Shown here piece by piece: positions 44,662-55,206 of a stretch of DNA of 64,000 nt; position 1 is the stretch's first letter, and every line of letters begins with the position of its first letter. Both the position numbers and the translations under genes were made by a program. Source of the stretch: Zasmidium citrigriseum. Its lineage: Eukaryota > Ascomycota > Dothideomycetes > Mycosphaerellales > Mycosphaerellaceae. The stretch covers positions 1 to 64,000 of the forward strand of contig NHNW01000060.1 of the NCBI GenBank assembly GCA_002786025.1, in the 5' to 3' direction. Under the pieces are notes generated by a model, which was given only the letters and a program-made list of their open reading frames with translations, was not told the DNA's origin and made no database searches.

Positions 44662-45726
44662 ATGATCTTCTCTTCGATCTTCTCCGCTGTCTCACTGCTC
44701 TGCAGTGCGGCACAAGCTCTTCCTACCTCCGTTCCAGGATCAGTCCCCGGAACCACAAGCCACTACGCTGAGGTTGGCGGCAACACCTACCACTACCTCC
44801 GTAGCCGACCGTCGTCAACACCAGTCGCCACCATCCTCCTTCTCCACGGCTACCCCGACTTTTCATACGGATGGCGCTACCAGATCCCCTACCTCACATC
44901 CCTTGGCTACCAGGTCATCACGCCAGACATGCTAGGCTACGCCGACACCGACGCGCCGGCAGAGTTCGCCGAGTACACCAGACGTAAGCTCTCGACCGAC
45001 ATGGCTCTCCTAATGGACCAAATCGTACCCGGTCAGCAAGTCATCGTCGGCGGCCACGACTGGGGAGCGGTCCTGGCCTACAAAATGGCCATCTGGTACC
45101 CAGACCTCATCTCAGCATACTTCACCATCAGCGTACCATACTGGCCTCCCGTCTTCGGTCTCTCCGCGGCGCCTTTCGTCGACATTCCCGAGTTGGTCCA
45201 GAACGCGACCTACCACACCCTAGGATATCAACGCCAATGGCGCGACTTCGATTTCGAACGACACTTCGAGACCGAGATTGAAATCCACACGTTAATGAAC
45301 GCAGCCTACGGTGGTCTCACTCCCGATAACAAGTCCGCCTTATCACCATGGGAAGGATGGAACTTCACTCAGCTACCCCTTCTCCAACCTCAAACCCTCA
45401 TGAATTCTTCGGACCTGGACTTCTACACCCAGAATTTCTTGAAGAAAGGTCTTCGAGGACCAAGCAACTGGTACCGCATCTATCATCTGGACTGGGAGGA
45501 TGAGCTAGAGGTTGCCAGGGCTGGGAATTACGTCTATCATATGCCGGTGTTGTTTATTAGGGGAGCAGAAGATCCGATTTTCCCTAATCGGACACTGGAC
45601 TGGATGCCTCAGCATTTTGCGAATTTAAGTATGCAGTCGGCCGAGACGGGGCACTGGGTTATGCAGGAGGCTCCGGATGTTGTCAATGGGTATCTGGAGC
45701 AGTGGTTGTCAGGCCTGGGAGATTGA
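44662..45726 (+). CDS. Secreted epoxide-hydrolase-like alpha/beta hydrolase
   Basis: Intronless, 354 residues. Signal peptide-like N-terminus (MIFSSIFSAVSLLCSAAQAL). Alpha/beta-hydrolase landmarks: oxyanion motif HGYPD at 62-66, nucleophile Asp133 in GGHDWGAVLAY, acid Asp in IRGAEDPIFPN and His in TGHWVMQEAPD. A nucleophilic Asp in H-D-W-G is typical of epoxide hydrolases and haloalkane dehalogenases. Lid-domain Tyr candidates (NWYRIYHLDW and YQRQWRDF) favour epoxide hydrolase. Related fungal proteins open epoxide rings with water to diols. Secretion suggests external substrates such as plant or cutin-derived epoxides, which is an inference. Confidence 0.9.
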   Translation: MIFSSIFSAVSLLCSAAQALPTSVPGSVPGTTSHYAEVGGNTYHYLRSRPSSTPVATILLLHGYPDFSYGWRYQIPYLTSLGYQVITPDMLGYADTDAPAEFAEYTRRKLSTDMALLMDQIVPGQQVIVGGHDWGAVLAYKMAIWYPDLISAYFTISVPYWPPVFGLSAAPFVDIPELVQNATYHTLGYQRQWRDFDFERHFETEIEIHTLMNAAYGGLTPDNKSALSPWEGWNFTQLPLLQPQTLMNSSDLDFYTQNFLKKGLRGPSNWYRIYHLDWEDELEVARAGNYVYHMPVLFIRGAEDPIFPNRTLDWMPQHFANLSMQSAETGHWVMQEAPDVVNGYLEQWLSGLGD

Positions 45727-45906
45727 TGGAATCGGCAAGCCAGCTGAACACAGAGAGCTCGATTTATAGATCCCAATATCAAAGTCAACTCGGTGGAACC
45801 ATCTATCACGCAATCGTCAATTCTCGCCCTCCATCGTCCGTCATCGCTTATGTACCAAGTCCCTGCTTGATGTCAGAGATGCTGGCGTCAAACTTTGAGA
45901 ACGGTA

Positions 45907-46890
45907 TCAAAGCAAATCAGCACCATTCGACCCCTTCCACTCCTTCCCATACAGAGCCTTCCTAGGATCTTCCAGATCGATCCATCCCAGGAACGGAGCG
46001 CTGACATTGTACCCAAGAAGTTTCTGTATCTCGAGCGGATACTGCTTGACATCCTCCTTTGGAACTGCCAAGTACTGGTTCTCTTCCTATGTTTCGGGTT
46101 AGCCCTACTTCATTTTGTCGGCACAGAAAACACATACTTGTCGCAGAAACCCCTTCGTCATAAAGCAACTATACACAAGTCTCTCCTCGTTTTCCGTCAT
46201 ATTAGCACTCCCGCCGTGATAGCAACTACTCAACATGATGAACGCATCGCCCGGTTCCAGCTCCGCATACACAGTCAAGTCCTCCTGCGGCGGGCGCATT
46301 GTATCCCAGAGATGGCTGCCAGGTATGAATCTCGTCGCTCCGTTGGCTTTCGTGACTGGCTTCGCGGCCACAAACAACCCGATGCCCGTGTCTCGACCCA
46401 GAGGATAGTCTTCTGCTTTGATCTCGGGTAGGGAGTTATGATGAATCATATCATCTCTGTGTAAATCCTGATCACGAGCTCCGGGGCCGATGGAGAGAAT
46501 GAGGGTATTACAGATCTGCGGTGGAGAGCGTGATTCCTCGATTTTGTCGCCAATATAGCATCTATGCGTTGAGCCTAGCATAGTGTCGCAGACGTTTTGA
46601 AAGGTCTGATTGGCCACAATGTGGTGCATGAAGGCTTTTGACTTTCCAGCAAGTGCGTACACTCTGCGTGTCTGAGGTGGGAAGAAGTCTCCTTTCCACG
46701 GGGTGTCGGAATCGATGTATGGACGGACGTCTTTTTCGATCTCTGTCAGGATCTTTTTGTCGGGGATGAAGTTTCGTAGGATGACGCCGCCGGCGGTGAC
46801 GAGTGCTTGGACGACAGTGTCGGAGTCGACACTGCTGCTGTTGAGATCTTGGACTTTCGGTAAGGTCGGTGGAGGGATATTTGAAGGCAT
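45907..46890 (-). CDS. Phytanoyl-CoA dioxygenase-like Fe(II)/2OG oxygenase
   Basis: Exons 46138-46890 and 45907-46086 around a 51-nt intron give 310 residues. The start is the first ATG in frame (MPSNIPPPTLPK). The iron-binding triad is visible as H-x-D in QDLHRDDMIHH and a distal His in SSCYHGGSANM, with the 2-oxoglutarate-binding Arg likely in GATRFIPGSHLWD. The C-terminal exon ends in SAPFLGWIDLEDPRKALYG. PhyH-family enzymes hydroxylate acyl-CoAs or secondary metabolites; fungal members often act in natural-product pathways. No peroxisomal targeting tripeptide at the end. Convergent with the epoxide-hydrolase-like gene; functional linkage is not shown. Confidence 0.9.
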
Positions 46891-47406
46891 GGTGTTGGCC
46901 AATAATGTCGTTCAATATGTGTGAGGGTAGTCAGATGAAGTAAGTTGATGATTTTTGGTGCAGGCCGGCGACATTGCATCCTTTTGTACTCCGTTGCGAG
47001 AGTCATCGTCATCGCCCTGCTTTTGCTGATGTTCCTTATCTTGCCCTATCGCAACGTCACAGTGTGGGCCTTTGCCTTCTGTACGACAACATTTCATGAT
47101 GTTTGAACTGGCGGTCTGTCTGGTTGTCGTTCTGTGTCACCGGCTTTTGAAGCAAGGGATGCCTGTTCGATTCTCCTACGTCAGCCTGGCGAATTGGATC
47201 AACACTTGCATCACCGGCGACGAAACGAAACTGATGTTAAGGAAAGTGTCTGCGTGACTTGTCCGGTAATTCATGCTGGCTGGATGTGGCCACAAAGGCG
47301 TGTCCTGCGCTGAAGTTATACGGCCCGGAACAACACTTGGTTTGTTGCTAGAATCTGCGCATAGACATAGCGCTCGTAACCATTCGGTGATGACTGGAGA
47401 AAGAGT
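46891..47406. other. Intergenic, dioxygenase promoter side
   Basis: Holds the presumed promoter of the dioxygenase gene and, on the minus strand at 47316-47406, the continuation of a frame that overlaps the 3' end of the neighbouring F-box-like gene. Confidence 0.5.
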
Positions 47407-48507
47407 TCAGTGACCATTGTCCTGACTAGATTGGTCCATCGACGGAGTTCCATATAGTTCTTCCAGCCGTCTCCTTGCCTCTCTTCGACGACCTCCTGCC
47501 CAACAACCACTGCCGCACAATTGTACGCCTTCAAATCCATCGCTCTTAGACCACCTCTGGGTTGCCCTGGCCGACTTGGGGTCTGCATCTCGCTTACAGT
47601 CAAAGATCAACCACTTCCATCCATTGTGGTGAGAGACCTCCCAAGAGCGTCTCCTGGACTCTGTAAACAGGTCCAAAGGAGCATGATTGTGAATGTGCCA
47701 CGACCTATCATGGAAGTTGAAGTACTGATACGCAAACGGTCCTGCACCCGGCCATACCTGAGTCGATTGAATTCTAATCCGGGGCTTGGTCGATGAGTAT
47801 CCGTGTTTGTGAGCGTTTGTGATTCTGTCTTCCCAGCCCTTTTCGTAACGGGAAGCCGATGGGTCGTCTTGATTCGAGCAGCCTGCTGGGAAAACAGTCA
47901 ACTGCACACGTGCTTCACGGACGAGCCGCGCTTCAATCCAATCCCAGAGCAGGCCAAGTGTGATTGATCCGTCAAAGTATTCGTGACCTTCGCCACTTAC
48001 TAGAGGCGTGTCACCGCCTCCATACTCGGCGCTTTCCCACGAATGGAACCAGTCTAGGCGGTCTATAGGAGGTTGCGAAACGAGCATTTTACGCCAGGAT
48101 GCTTCACTTCTTGCAAAGGCCCGACATGCCGGAGCGTCTGAACTCATGCCGTCTCGAGCCCACTGTAGCTCGGCAAGGTCGTTGTAGGAGCATGACTTTG
48201 ACTGTAGAGGAATCGGCCGTCCACTTGGGAGGAGGGTTTCATTCTCCCGACACGAGAGTATTGGGTCAAAGTGTGACGCCAGGACTGGATTCACTCTCAC
48301 AGAGCTTGCTCTCCCCTCAGGCTCACTTTTGTTTTCATTCTTGCAGGGCTTGAAGAAGAGTCTCTCTTGCAATATCTCGGACTCGTCGATGAGTTGATGC
48401 CATTTGTGGCACACGCGCAGGCAATTGAGGAGCACTTGGATCTCAGCCTGGTGCAAGAACACTGCGACCAGCTCGGTAATAGAGCAGAAGCGATCGCAGG
48501 CTGACAT
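47407..48507 (-). CDS. F-box-like protein
   Basis: 366 residues from the first ATG in frame (MSACDRFCSITELVAVFLHQ). The N-terminus followed by LLNCLRVCHKWHQLIDES and LQERLFFKPC matches the pattern of short fungal F-box-like proteins. Much of the rest is a conserved-looking domain with ASWRKMLVSQPPIDRLDW and LLWDWIEAR. F-box proteins usually present substrates to SCF ubiquitin ligases. At the 3' end a second frame (down to 47316) reads better as protein (AMDLKAYNCAAVVVGQ, LRRWTNLVRTMVTEL) than the annotated tail. A one-base shift, or a 31-nt GTAAGC..CAG intron, would move into it, so the last 45 residues are uncertain. Confidence 0.75.
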   Translation of the reverse strand: MSACDRFCSITELVAVFLHQAEIQVLLNCLRVCHKWHQLIDESEILQERLFFKPCKNENKSEPEGRASSVRVNPVLASHFDPILSCRENETLLPSGRPIPLQSKSCSYNDLAELQWARDGMSSDAPACRAFARSEASWRKMLVSQPPIDRLDWFHSWESAEYGGGDTPLVSGEGHEYFDGSITLGLLWDWIEARLVREARVQLTVFPAGCSNQDDPSASRYEKGWEDRITNAHKHGYSSTKPRIRIQSTQVWPGAGPFAYQYFNFHDRSWHIHNHAPLDLFTESRRRSWEVSHHNGWKWLIFDCKRDADPKSARATQRWSKSDGFEGVQLCGSGCWAGGRRREARRRLEELYGTPSMDQSSQDNGH

Positions 48508-49709
48508 GTTGATACATTCGGCTGACAAGGGTGTGATCGTTGGACGGAAGGCGGCGGCATCTGGTTGGAGTTTGGAAGTCGTTGTCTGCTCAGACCACCT
48601 GTTAAATCCCAACTGGATTAGCGTATGTTTTAATCGGTCTGAGATCTGGTATCTTCGCGCGCTCACGCGCTTCTCTTTCTCTTTCTCTTCCACCACTCCC
48701 ACTTGACGTTTCCAGTCAAGGCCGACGCCATTTGGCGCTTCTGGCGCTCGAATATGCCGGCATTCTCGAATCACGATGACAAGTCAATAGCCCAGTACGC
48801 ATACTGCGTTTAGATGACAAGACTCAGGCCGAAGCGAAAGACTCTGCCCATCACGCTGCGTAGCGTCGACCTTCAAGCGAAGCTATAGATTCTCCGCAGC
48901 CTTGTTCGATTAGAACGATCGGGATGTGGACGATGTAGGCCATTTCACTATGCTTCGACCCACTGAGAGACCACATGATCTCTGCTTCGGAGGGGCTGGA
49001 TCACCTCGGCAGCAGCATCCCTCGGACAGAGCATGCAAGAAGATGCTTTCTGGTCAAGCATAGAAAAGCTATCATCGGAGTCTGGCAGCCAATTGCGCCT
49101 AGCAATGCCGCCCAAGAAATTCGCCTCCAGTCCGCAGTCACACATGCCGCTTTGAAAACATTGAAGCCGCTCATGGCTGGGAAAATTCTCCATGCGAACC
49201 GTACCGCACTGATCCGAATCGATAGCCAAAGATCAGCATGTGCACGCAACTCCACGCGCTGCTCGCGTGTCTCAAACGAGATCTTTGGCTAGTGTCCGAT
49301 CGTCTGGAGCACATGCATCCTGCAGCCTGGTCGAGGAGGCGCGAAGAAAGGATCATACGAAGTCCGGGGAAGTGGAGTGAGTTCACATTGTGGCCATGTG
49401 GAGGAACGAGGCTAGATGGATCCAGGTCCTCGAAAGATCTCGCAGAATAGCTCCGCCGTGGGACAGAATAGGGCTATAATGCCCTGTCTGAGGTCCAAGT
49501 CATGCCACATTAGGCTAATCCATGATTTAGACTCTCACACTTGACCTCACCTCAGCTTTCGATTCACGGAAAATCTCTTGACTTTCGAAAGTCCTCCAAC
49601 GCTAGCCTCTTGCCACCGTCTTCTCTGACAACACTCACAACGGGCCATGCAAGTGTATTTGAAGAACAAGTTCGCATGCACATGATTACTCTCCAGAATC
49701 ATCGCAAAC
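48508..49709. other. Intergenic, 1.2 kb
   Basis: Overlapping frames up to 105 codons near 48,950-49,290 on both strands; none recognisable. Contains the promoters of the F-box-like and alpha-galactosidase genes, which diverge from here. Confidence 0.5.
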
Positions 49710-51612
49710 ATGGCACCTCACCACCTCCTGTTCACGACGGCCCTTGCCGCCACCCTCGCCGAAGCTCTTGACAATGGTTTCGGCCGAACACCAGTCATGG
49801 GTTTCAACACCTACAACGCTGCGGCATGCACAATCAATCAGACTTACGTCCGAGATACAATCAACAATTTCTCCAATCTGGGCTTTCGATCAGTGGGCTA
49901 CAACCAGTTTGGGCTTGACTGTGGCTGGCAGGGCAAGCAGCGACAAGGCAATGGCTCAATCGATTACGACCACGATGCTTTCCCAGACGGCATTAAGCCA
50001 CTCAGCGCCTTGGCAATCTCTAAGGGATTTGTATGCCGCTAATCGCATCTTATATCACACAGTGGACTGACTGAAGCTATCAGCAATGGGGAATGTATAC
50101 CGACCAGGGCAAGTACGCCTGCGATTTCATTGGTCCGGTGAGACCTGGTTCTTTAGGATACGAGAAACAGGATGCTATGCAACTTTCAGGGTGGAACACG
50201 GCATACTTGAAGGCAAGTCGATCGGACTATTATGACGGTCACGAATGCGCGCTGATTGCTTGGCTCTAGGTCGATAATTGCTACATCGATGGTCCAAATA
50301 ACAACGCTCCGAAGACTCCCCGCGATGATTTCAAGACCAGATACGGCGCTATGCAAAACGCTCTCAGCTCAGTGGGAATCAAAGGCATGCTCGTCTGCCA
50401 GTGGGGCGTCCCGTACACCAACAGCTCCAACTTGCTGTATGGTCCATCTGCGTGGACACCTCCACTCGCCACGTCTTACCGTGTGAGCGACGACGTTGCA
50501 CAAGGCTGGAACAACGTTATGCGTATCTACAATCAAATCATCCACGTCGCACAGAACGGCCTCTCTGGACCTGGGCGATTCGCGGACATGGATCTGCTCG
50601 AAGTCGGCAACCCGGGCATGACCCTCACGGAGCAGGCCACACAATTCGCTGCTTGGGCGTACTTCAAGAGCCCATTGATTGTCTCTACACGTCTTGATGT
50701 AAGTGGATCGGAATGAGTCGAGATTGATACATGCAATCGTAGATGTCGGACATTTGCTTACTTCTTCTACAGACCATGAGCAACGACGTTAAGGCCATCC
50801 TTCAAAACACTGGCATCATTGCGATCAACCAAGATTCTCTTGGCCAACCAGCGAAGCTCGCGCACCGATTCTCACTCGATAACGATCAATTCTCCGGGCA
50901 GCTATCGAATGGTGATCTTGCCGTCCTCCTTGTGGACCAGTCAAACACTCAGCGGTCCCTTGGTATCGAGTTTGCCGACTATGGCATTTCGACGGCCACA
51001 GTGACCAATCTATGGGTATGTACATGTTTGCATGCATTCTGGCCTCCCAGAAAACTGACACTGCAGTAGACCGGCGAAAAAGTCACCAACGCCAACCGAT
51101 ACTTTACAACCGTCCAAGCCCATGGATCAGTCCCACTTCGCCTAACCAATATCGTCAAGAACAACGCAGCCGCTCCGTCACTCAAATACTACGAAGCCGA
51201 AGCCGCCCAGACCAACGGCAACGCCAATGTTCAATCCTGCTCAGGCTGCTCCGGCGGCAAGAAGGTCGGCTACATCGGCAACGGCGACGGCAATACCCTC
51301 ACCTTCAACAACGTCTACACTTCCCAGGGCTCCCAGGATGTACGCTTCGATTACATCGACTGCGAGATCGGATACCTGTACGATGGCGGCTACGGCAATG
51401 TGCGAGGTGCGAGTGTCAGCGTCAATGGTGGTCCTGGCCAAAGCGTTGTCTTTCCGCTTTCTGGGTACGAGTGGACGACGGATGTTTACAAGTCTTTCTT
51501 GGTGCGGCTGTCTGGTTTCAGTACTTCTGGTGCTAATACGATCACCATTTCTGGCTTGTCCAGTGTCTCACCTTATGCGCCCGATATCGACCGCATTGGC
51601 GTGATCGCATAG
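49710..51612 (+). CDS. Secreted GH27 alpha-galactosidase with C-terminal CBM35-like module
   Basis: Five exons (49710-50030, 50084-50212, 50270-50698, 50773-51015, 51070-51612) give 554 residues. Introns are 53, 57, 74 and 54 nt; the second begins GC (AAG|GCAAGT), needed to join AYLK to VDNCYIDG. Signal peptide MAPHHLLFTTALAATLAEAL. GH27 hallmarks are NGFGRTPVMGFNTYN, the nucleophile Asp152 in VDNC and the acid/base Asp256 in FADMDLLEVGNPG, then MSNDVKAILQNTGIIAINQD. The last about 135 residues (YYEAEAAQTNGN .. DIDRIGVIA) form a beta-rich module like CBM35. The enzyme removes terminal alpha-galactose from raffinose-type sugars and galactomannan. Convergent with a sugar porter gene. Confidence 0.95.
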
Positions 51613-51804
51613 ACGGATGGACTTGTCACAAACTTCGTCTTGACTGCGAGTTGGTAGAAGGAGTCATGAAAAGCATTTGCAGTCGAAGCAAGAGCGGCAA
51701 TTCGAGCGAGGAGAGGCCTTGTCTGAGTTCATAGCTCGATTGATCGTATTAGAATACAGCGAGCGTTGTCTAAGCCGAGCGAGTCTGTCATGCTGAGCCT
51801 GTCT

Positions 51805-53541
51805 CTACGCCTTTTCCTCAACCTGCGCAGACACAACGGCATCCTTCTCCTTCTCGGGTCCATAAATGGACGATGCAGCATCGTTCTCGTTCTCGAAGAC
51901 ATGAGTTGCCCATTCGCGAACAGGAATCTTCTCCACAAAGAAGCGCTCAAGCTCGGCGTTTGTGCGGCCAGTCGTCTCGCCGACACAGAACCAGGAGTAT
52001 GCGAGAGTGAACTGTTCAGGTCAGCTTGGTGCCTAAGTTTTTGAGGAGACATTAGTACTTACGAGTGTCGTTCCAGCATATACGAAGCCGACCATCGGGC
52101 CCAGATTGGCATCGTAGTACATGTATGGCGAAGTGAAGACCATGAGCCAGACGGTGAAGAAGAAGGTACCCATTCCACAAGCTGTGATCTTGTTCCTGTT
52201 GCGGCCGACGGCCATTTCGGAGGCGATGGTGTAGGACAGAGTTCCGATCGAGAAGTTGTAGAACACGATGTTGAAGTAGGCAAAGACGACAATGCCGATT
52301 CCAACTCCACGACTGAAGTTCCCGTCTGCGTCTTTGGTGGTGCCCAGACCGCCGACAGCCACCAGTGATACCAGCATACCGATTGTGCAGACGAGTAAGT
52401 TTGATCGGCGCTTCATTCTGTTTCCGAAAACTACGGAGAGACCGACTGTGATGATTTGGACAACCTAGACGAAACGATATTAGCTACAAGTGCAGACTGA
52501 TAGTGTTCTCCTCAGTACTTACGTAGATGATCGTGTTGATAGTGAAGGGCTCTCCCACACCGATCGACTGAGCAAAGACGACTCCGTAAGTGTACCAGAA
52601 CTGAATACCGTTGATCTGCTGCGCAAACATGACACCACAGGAATAGATGAGCTTTCGGCGCTCGACTGGGTCCAAGATCAAAGAACTCCACGTAGATTCA
52701 GCCGCCATCTCGCGGTCAAGGTTGATCTGATCCTCGATGGCTTTGAGATCTGGTCCGACGTCGTAGTTAGGATTGCTCTTGTTAATCTTAATAAGAGCCT
52801 TCTTAGCATCCTCCCTCCTGTTCTTGGACATGTACCAGACTGGCGACTCCGGTGTGATGGTCAGTAGGATCAACATCGTCAACGGCAGAACGACGAGCAA
52901 GCCCATTGGCAGTCGGTACTGAGCAGCACCATCGATCGTCTCCGTTCCCTGGTTGACGCAAGCTCCGACGAACTGAGCAATAGATTGCATGAATTGGAAC
53001 ATCATCAACGCCGGACCTCGAATAGCGCTGGGAGCGACATCCGCAACATACATGAGGCACGTCGCTGTGAATTGGCCAACACCCAGACCGACAAAAACTC
53101 TGCCCACGTAGAAGACGCCGTCGATACCGTATGCGCAGACCTGGATGACTGCGCCGATGATGATGCAGCAAGAAGCGCAGGCGAAGACAGCTTTGCGGCC
53201 GAATTTGTCGTTGATGGGGGCCGTCAAGAGAGCTCCGAGGAATTCGCCCACGTAGATGATCGATGCGCTGACGGAGAGAAAGGTGGTGCCGAGTTCGTAT
53301 GTGCCGTCTGCTTGTTGGATTCCGTAGTCGCGGGCAAAGTATTGCATCCCCTGGATGCCGGTGTAGTAAATCGTCTACAATATGGTCAGTCGTATCTCTG
53401 CATTGGCAGTGGTGAATGCCGTACATCATAACCGTAACACAGGGCACCGATTGTTGCCACGAGGCAGAAGAAGACGGCCCATCGGTTCTCTTTCCAGTTG
53501 ATATTGAGGTTCAGACCTCCTGCGGGAACTGCACCACCCAT
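51805..53541 (-). CDS. MFS sugar porter (SP family)
   Basis: Four exons (53425-53541, 52523-53374, 52063-52464, 51805-52011) with introns of 50, 58 and 51 nt give 525 residues. About 12 membrane segments; sugar-porter signatures are NDKFGRKAVF, MYVADVAPSAIRG, TPESPVWYMSKNRREDAKKAL and the C-terminal LAYSWFCVGETTGRTNAELE. The chosen start is MGGAVPAGGLN, the first ATG in frame. It resembles fungal lactose/galactoside or maltose-type permeases of the plasma membrane, which are proton symporters; the exact sugar is not readable. It sits tail-to-tail with the alpha-galactosidase (193 bp between stops), suggesting uptake of the same substrate or its products. Confidence 0.94.
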
Positions 53542-54515
53542 CTTTGGCAGATCAACGAATGGTCGCAAGTCGTTTCAGATAGGGACGGTCCAGGCGAGGA
53601 GAGACTGACTGGAAGTTCTGTCGTTGGACAGGGCTCGCATTGCGAATATATAGTCCAGGCTCATTTGATCCCAAGCGTTCGATACGGCTCGGGGTCTCCA
53701 CACGGAGTTGAGACATGACCATTGCCAAGCGGCATTAGCAAGGCCGTGAACACGTTGAATTGCGCAAAAGTCGTCTCTTAGAGTCTTCGCAAAACGGATT
53801 CGATTGCAGAAGAGGTCAAGTTCGCATGGCAGAATCGTGGTGAGGGCTTGGCGTGTCACGATAGGGCCTGGGCGATGGTTGGCATCCCGGAGAGTCTCCG
53901 CAATTCGGCCCTATTCCCCTGCCGTCATGTGAACAAACTGGAGATTGGGGATGGGGTTTTCTGGGGATCCTGATAACAGTCCAGCTTTGAAATGGAGAGG
54001 ACGTGACATCCGAGTGTCCAAAGCACATTGTCGAACGACCAGAAGTTGTCGAGCCAGCCTGAGATGAATTATTGCCACACAACAAGATTTTTCCAAAAGC
54101 CTGGATCCGGGGACTAGTTCGGAAAAAGGTCCTGCAGCGTGTCTCAATTTCAGAAGCTTGGCTGTGCTTCCACGCTGCTTGATCGAGGCAATGACGGTGA
54201 TGAACGGCCACGGCAGGCAAGCCAGAGCGCTGATTGAGGGGTCATCGCTTTCAGATGAGAAAGTCATCTACACTCTGTACAGATGGCTGGATCTGCAATG
54301 ATCCTACCTGGTGGGATCAAGAGATCTCTGCCGTCTGGCGTCGAATATGTCGTTCCGGTAAAAGACCGCATTTGAGAGGAATTGGAGCTGTGCCTAACAT
54401 ACCTGTGAGCGACACTGGCGGTTTACACATCTTGAGATCTGAGTTCGGTCGATGGTCTGCAATGTTGTGAACCTGATGTTGATGGCCGTGAGTACAGACA
54501 TTCAGACCGATGTGG
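53542..54515. other. Intergenic, sugar-porter promoter side, no confident gene
   Basis: Minus-strand frame 53911-54267 is 118 codons long and begins with ATG but has no recognisable feature. Nothing else found. Confidence 0.45.
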
Positions 54516-55206
54516 TCACATCAGCCAACCTAGGACCGGAACAGCATGCTCACAGCTCGCCTGATCAGTAAAATCCTCAGGCTCTAATCCTGGCTGCTGC
54601 GGCTGGGCAGCATAGCGTCCACCGGTACCATATGATGGTGCAGTCGCCTCGAAGCTCGATAGACCTGCCTCTTTGATTGTGATCGAGAGTGGGATGTTGC
54701 AACTGAGCATCTCGAGGTTGTAAGAGATATGCATGAAGCTGTATCGATTTCAGCAGCAATCGTGTATCGAAGACGGTATTTCTGAAGCATTCCCAAGACA
54801 AGAAAGATGACTCACGAGACATCAAGACCTCTCACGGAGGAGATTTGGCGAGCAAACAGGCTGACTCGTCAAATACTGACTTGAGCGATGCAGGAATAAT
54901 GTGCTTGCGAGCCTCGTAGATACTGCTGTCGTGCGCAAGAACAAATCAATGTTGGAGGCCCTAACTCCTAGTTAGCTCGACATGGGTCGTGTCTCGCAGG
55001 TCGGCTACCGATGCCTCAAGTCCGAAGAGCCATCCGTAGAGCGGTCTGAGGTCCCGATGCATGAGGATTATCTGCCTCTTGTCATCGTTGAACTCCGACC
55101 AAGCCGCAGTGAACCCAGATGGGCCAATCCAAGGAACTCTGAATGTAAAGGCTTGGCTCAGATTCTCTGCCGATCCAGATGATATAGTACTTCTTTGCGC
55201 TAGCAA
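54516..55206 (-). pseudogene. Protein-like fragments, possible degenerate or unresolved multi-exon gene
   Basis: Two stretches look like protein: about 80 codons (54961-55206, with FTFRVPWIGPSGFTAAWSE and LYGWLFGLEASVADLRD) and a piece ending at 54516. A GTGAGT..CAG intron of about 78 nt near 54740-54820 would join RGLDVS to FMHISYNLEM in frame. I could not connect the parts into a full gene, no start is clear, and the family is not recognised. It may be a decaying gene or one with splicing I failed to resolve. Confidence 0.25.

Noticed and set aside
48948..49292. Opposing frames of 93 and 105 codons before the alpha-galactosidase
   Set aside because: Neither has recognisable features; mutual overlap suggests chance.
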